Assembly (NCBI GenBank): GCA_028701945.1
Contig: JAQVPT010000200.1
Span: 1-6,748 of the forward strand
Direction: 5' to 3'
Source: Bacteroidales bacterium
Lineage (GTDB): Bacteria; Bacteroidota; Bacteroidia; Bacteroidales; ML635J-15
DNA: 6,748 nt
A program made the translations under genes and the position numbers. A model generated the notes under the pieces. The model had not been told where the DNA came from, did no database searches, and saw only the letters and a list, made by a program, of their open reading frames with translations. Below, piece after piece: positions 6,605 through 6,748 of this stretch. Position 1 is the first letter of the stretch. The number at the start of each line of letters is the position of its first letter.

Positions 6605-6748
6605 TTGTTTTCGCATATAATTCGACTAATGATTTTCTTCTTTAGTTGATCGATTTCAATTTCGATGTGTCCATAGTTTGTGTTGTCGATACAATATGCA
6701 GCAACGAACTCGTCTAAGCTAAGTTTTTGTTCGGGAATAGGAGGGAAG
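6592..6748 (-). CDS. C-terminal end of an unrecognised protein (5' truncated by window)
   Basis: Reading the minus strand from the right edge, one frame stays open for 51 codons (from 6747) and stops at TAA (6594-6592). The peptide contains IPEQKLSLDEFVAAYCIDN, then NYGHIEIEIDQLKKKIISRI, and ends ENNLQY. It has a mixed, protein-like composition with an amphipathic, charged C-terminal helix, unlike the Asn/Lys/Ile-rich translations of non-coding DNA here, and the other two minus frames are not better supported. I do not recognise the family. It lies on the same strand as the thioredoxin-fold gene, 40 bp upstream, so read-through is possible, but that gene also has its own predicted promoter within this tail. 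Confidence 0.6.
   Translation of the reverse strand, partial: FPPIPEQKLSLDEFVAAYCIDNTNYGHIEIEIDQLKKKIISRIICENNLQY

Noticed and set aside
6681..6698. TGTTGTCGATACAATATG as a further copy of the array site
   Set aside because: It lies inside a coding frame, matches mainly in TTGT/ACAA, and is isolated from the periodic array.

Overview
This AT-rich window looks like chromosomal DNA from a member of the Bacteroidetes (Bacteroidota). Four things point that way: two matches to the Bacteroidetes -7 promoter box TAnnTTTG, an ECF sigma factor with an anti-sigma partner of the 'LPEF..P..W..IE' type, an AAA+ ATPase of the AAA_14/DUF4143 type that is expanded in this phylum, and a TlpA-like thioredoxin with a long N-terminal region typical of Bacteroidetes envelope proteins. 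No rRNA, tRNA, CRISPR array, transposase or phage gene was seen.

Layout, left to right. 1-437 (+): 3' end of a PLP-dependent class I/II aminotransferase. 438-758: a gene-free stretch filled by a striking array of nine 18-bp palindrome-like sites (core TGTTGTTTGTAAACAACA) spaced 33,33,33,33,32,32,32,32 bp. The last site overlaps a predicted promoter and ends 3 bp before the next start codon. 759-1955 (+): AAA+ ATPase with a C-terminal DUF4143-like domain. 1956-2259: an intergenic stretch holding a ~155-bp imperfect inverted-repeat element (2017-2171), either a structured RNA or a MITE-like relic. 2260-2787 and 2777-4012 (+): overlapping ECF sigma factor and single-pass membrane anti-sigma factor, the latter ending in an extracytoplasmic 'NPSFE' beta-domain. 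4013-4180: leader region with a 9-bp inverted repeat against the next start codon. 4181-5122 (+): RluA-family pseudouridine synthase. 5127-6551 (-): exported thioredoxin-fold protein, convergent with the previous gene across 4 bp. 6592-6748 (-): 3' end of an unrecognised gene whose tail carries the promoter of the thioredoxin gene.

Functionally, the sigma/anti-sigma pair is a self-contained signalling unit: the membrane protein probably senses something outside the cytoplasm through its NPSFE domain and releases the sigma factor. The ATPase and the periodic site array upstream of it look like a second unit, perhaps autoregulated. The remaining genes (aminotransferase, RluA-like enzyme, thioredoxin protein) are ordinary chromosomal neighbours with no evident link to either unit. 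The best candidates for undescribed biology are the nine-site array with its ATPase, the anti-sigma/NPSFE fusion and the 155-bp inverted-repeat element.
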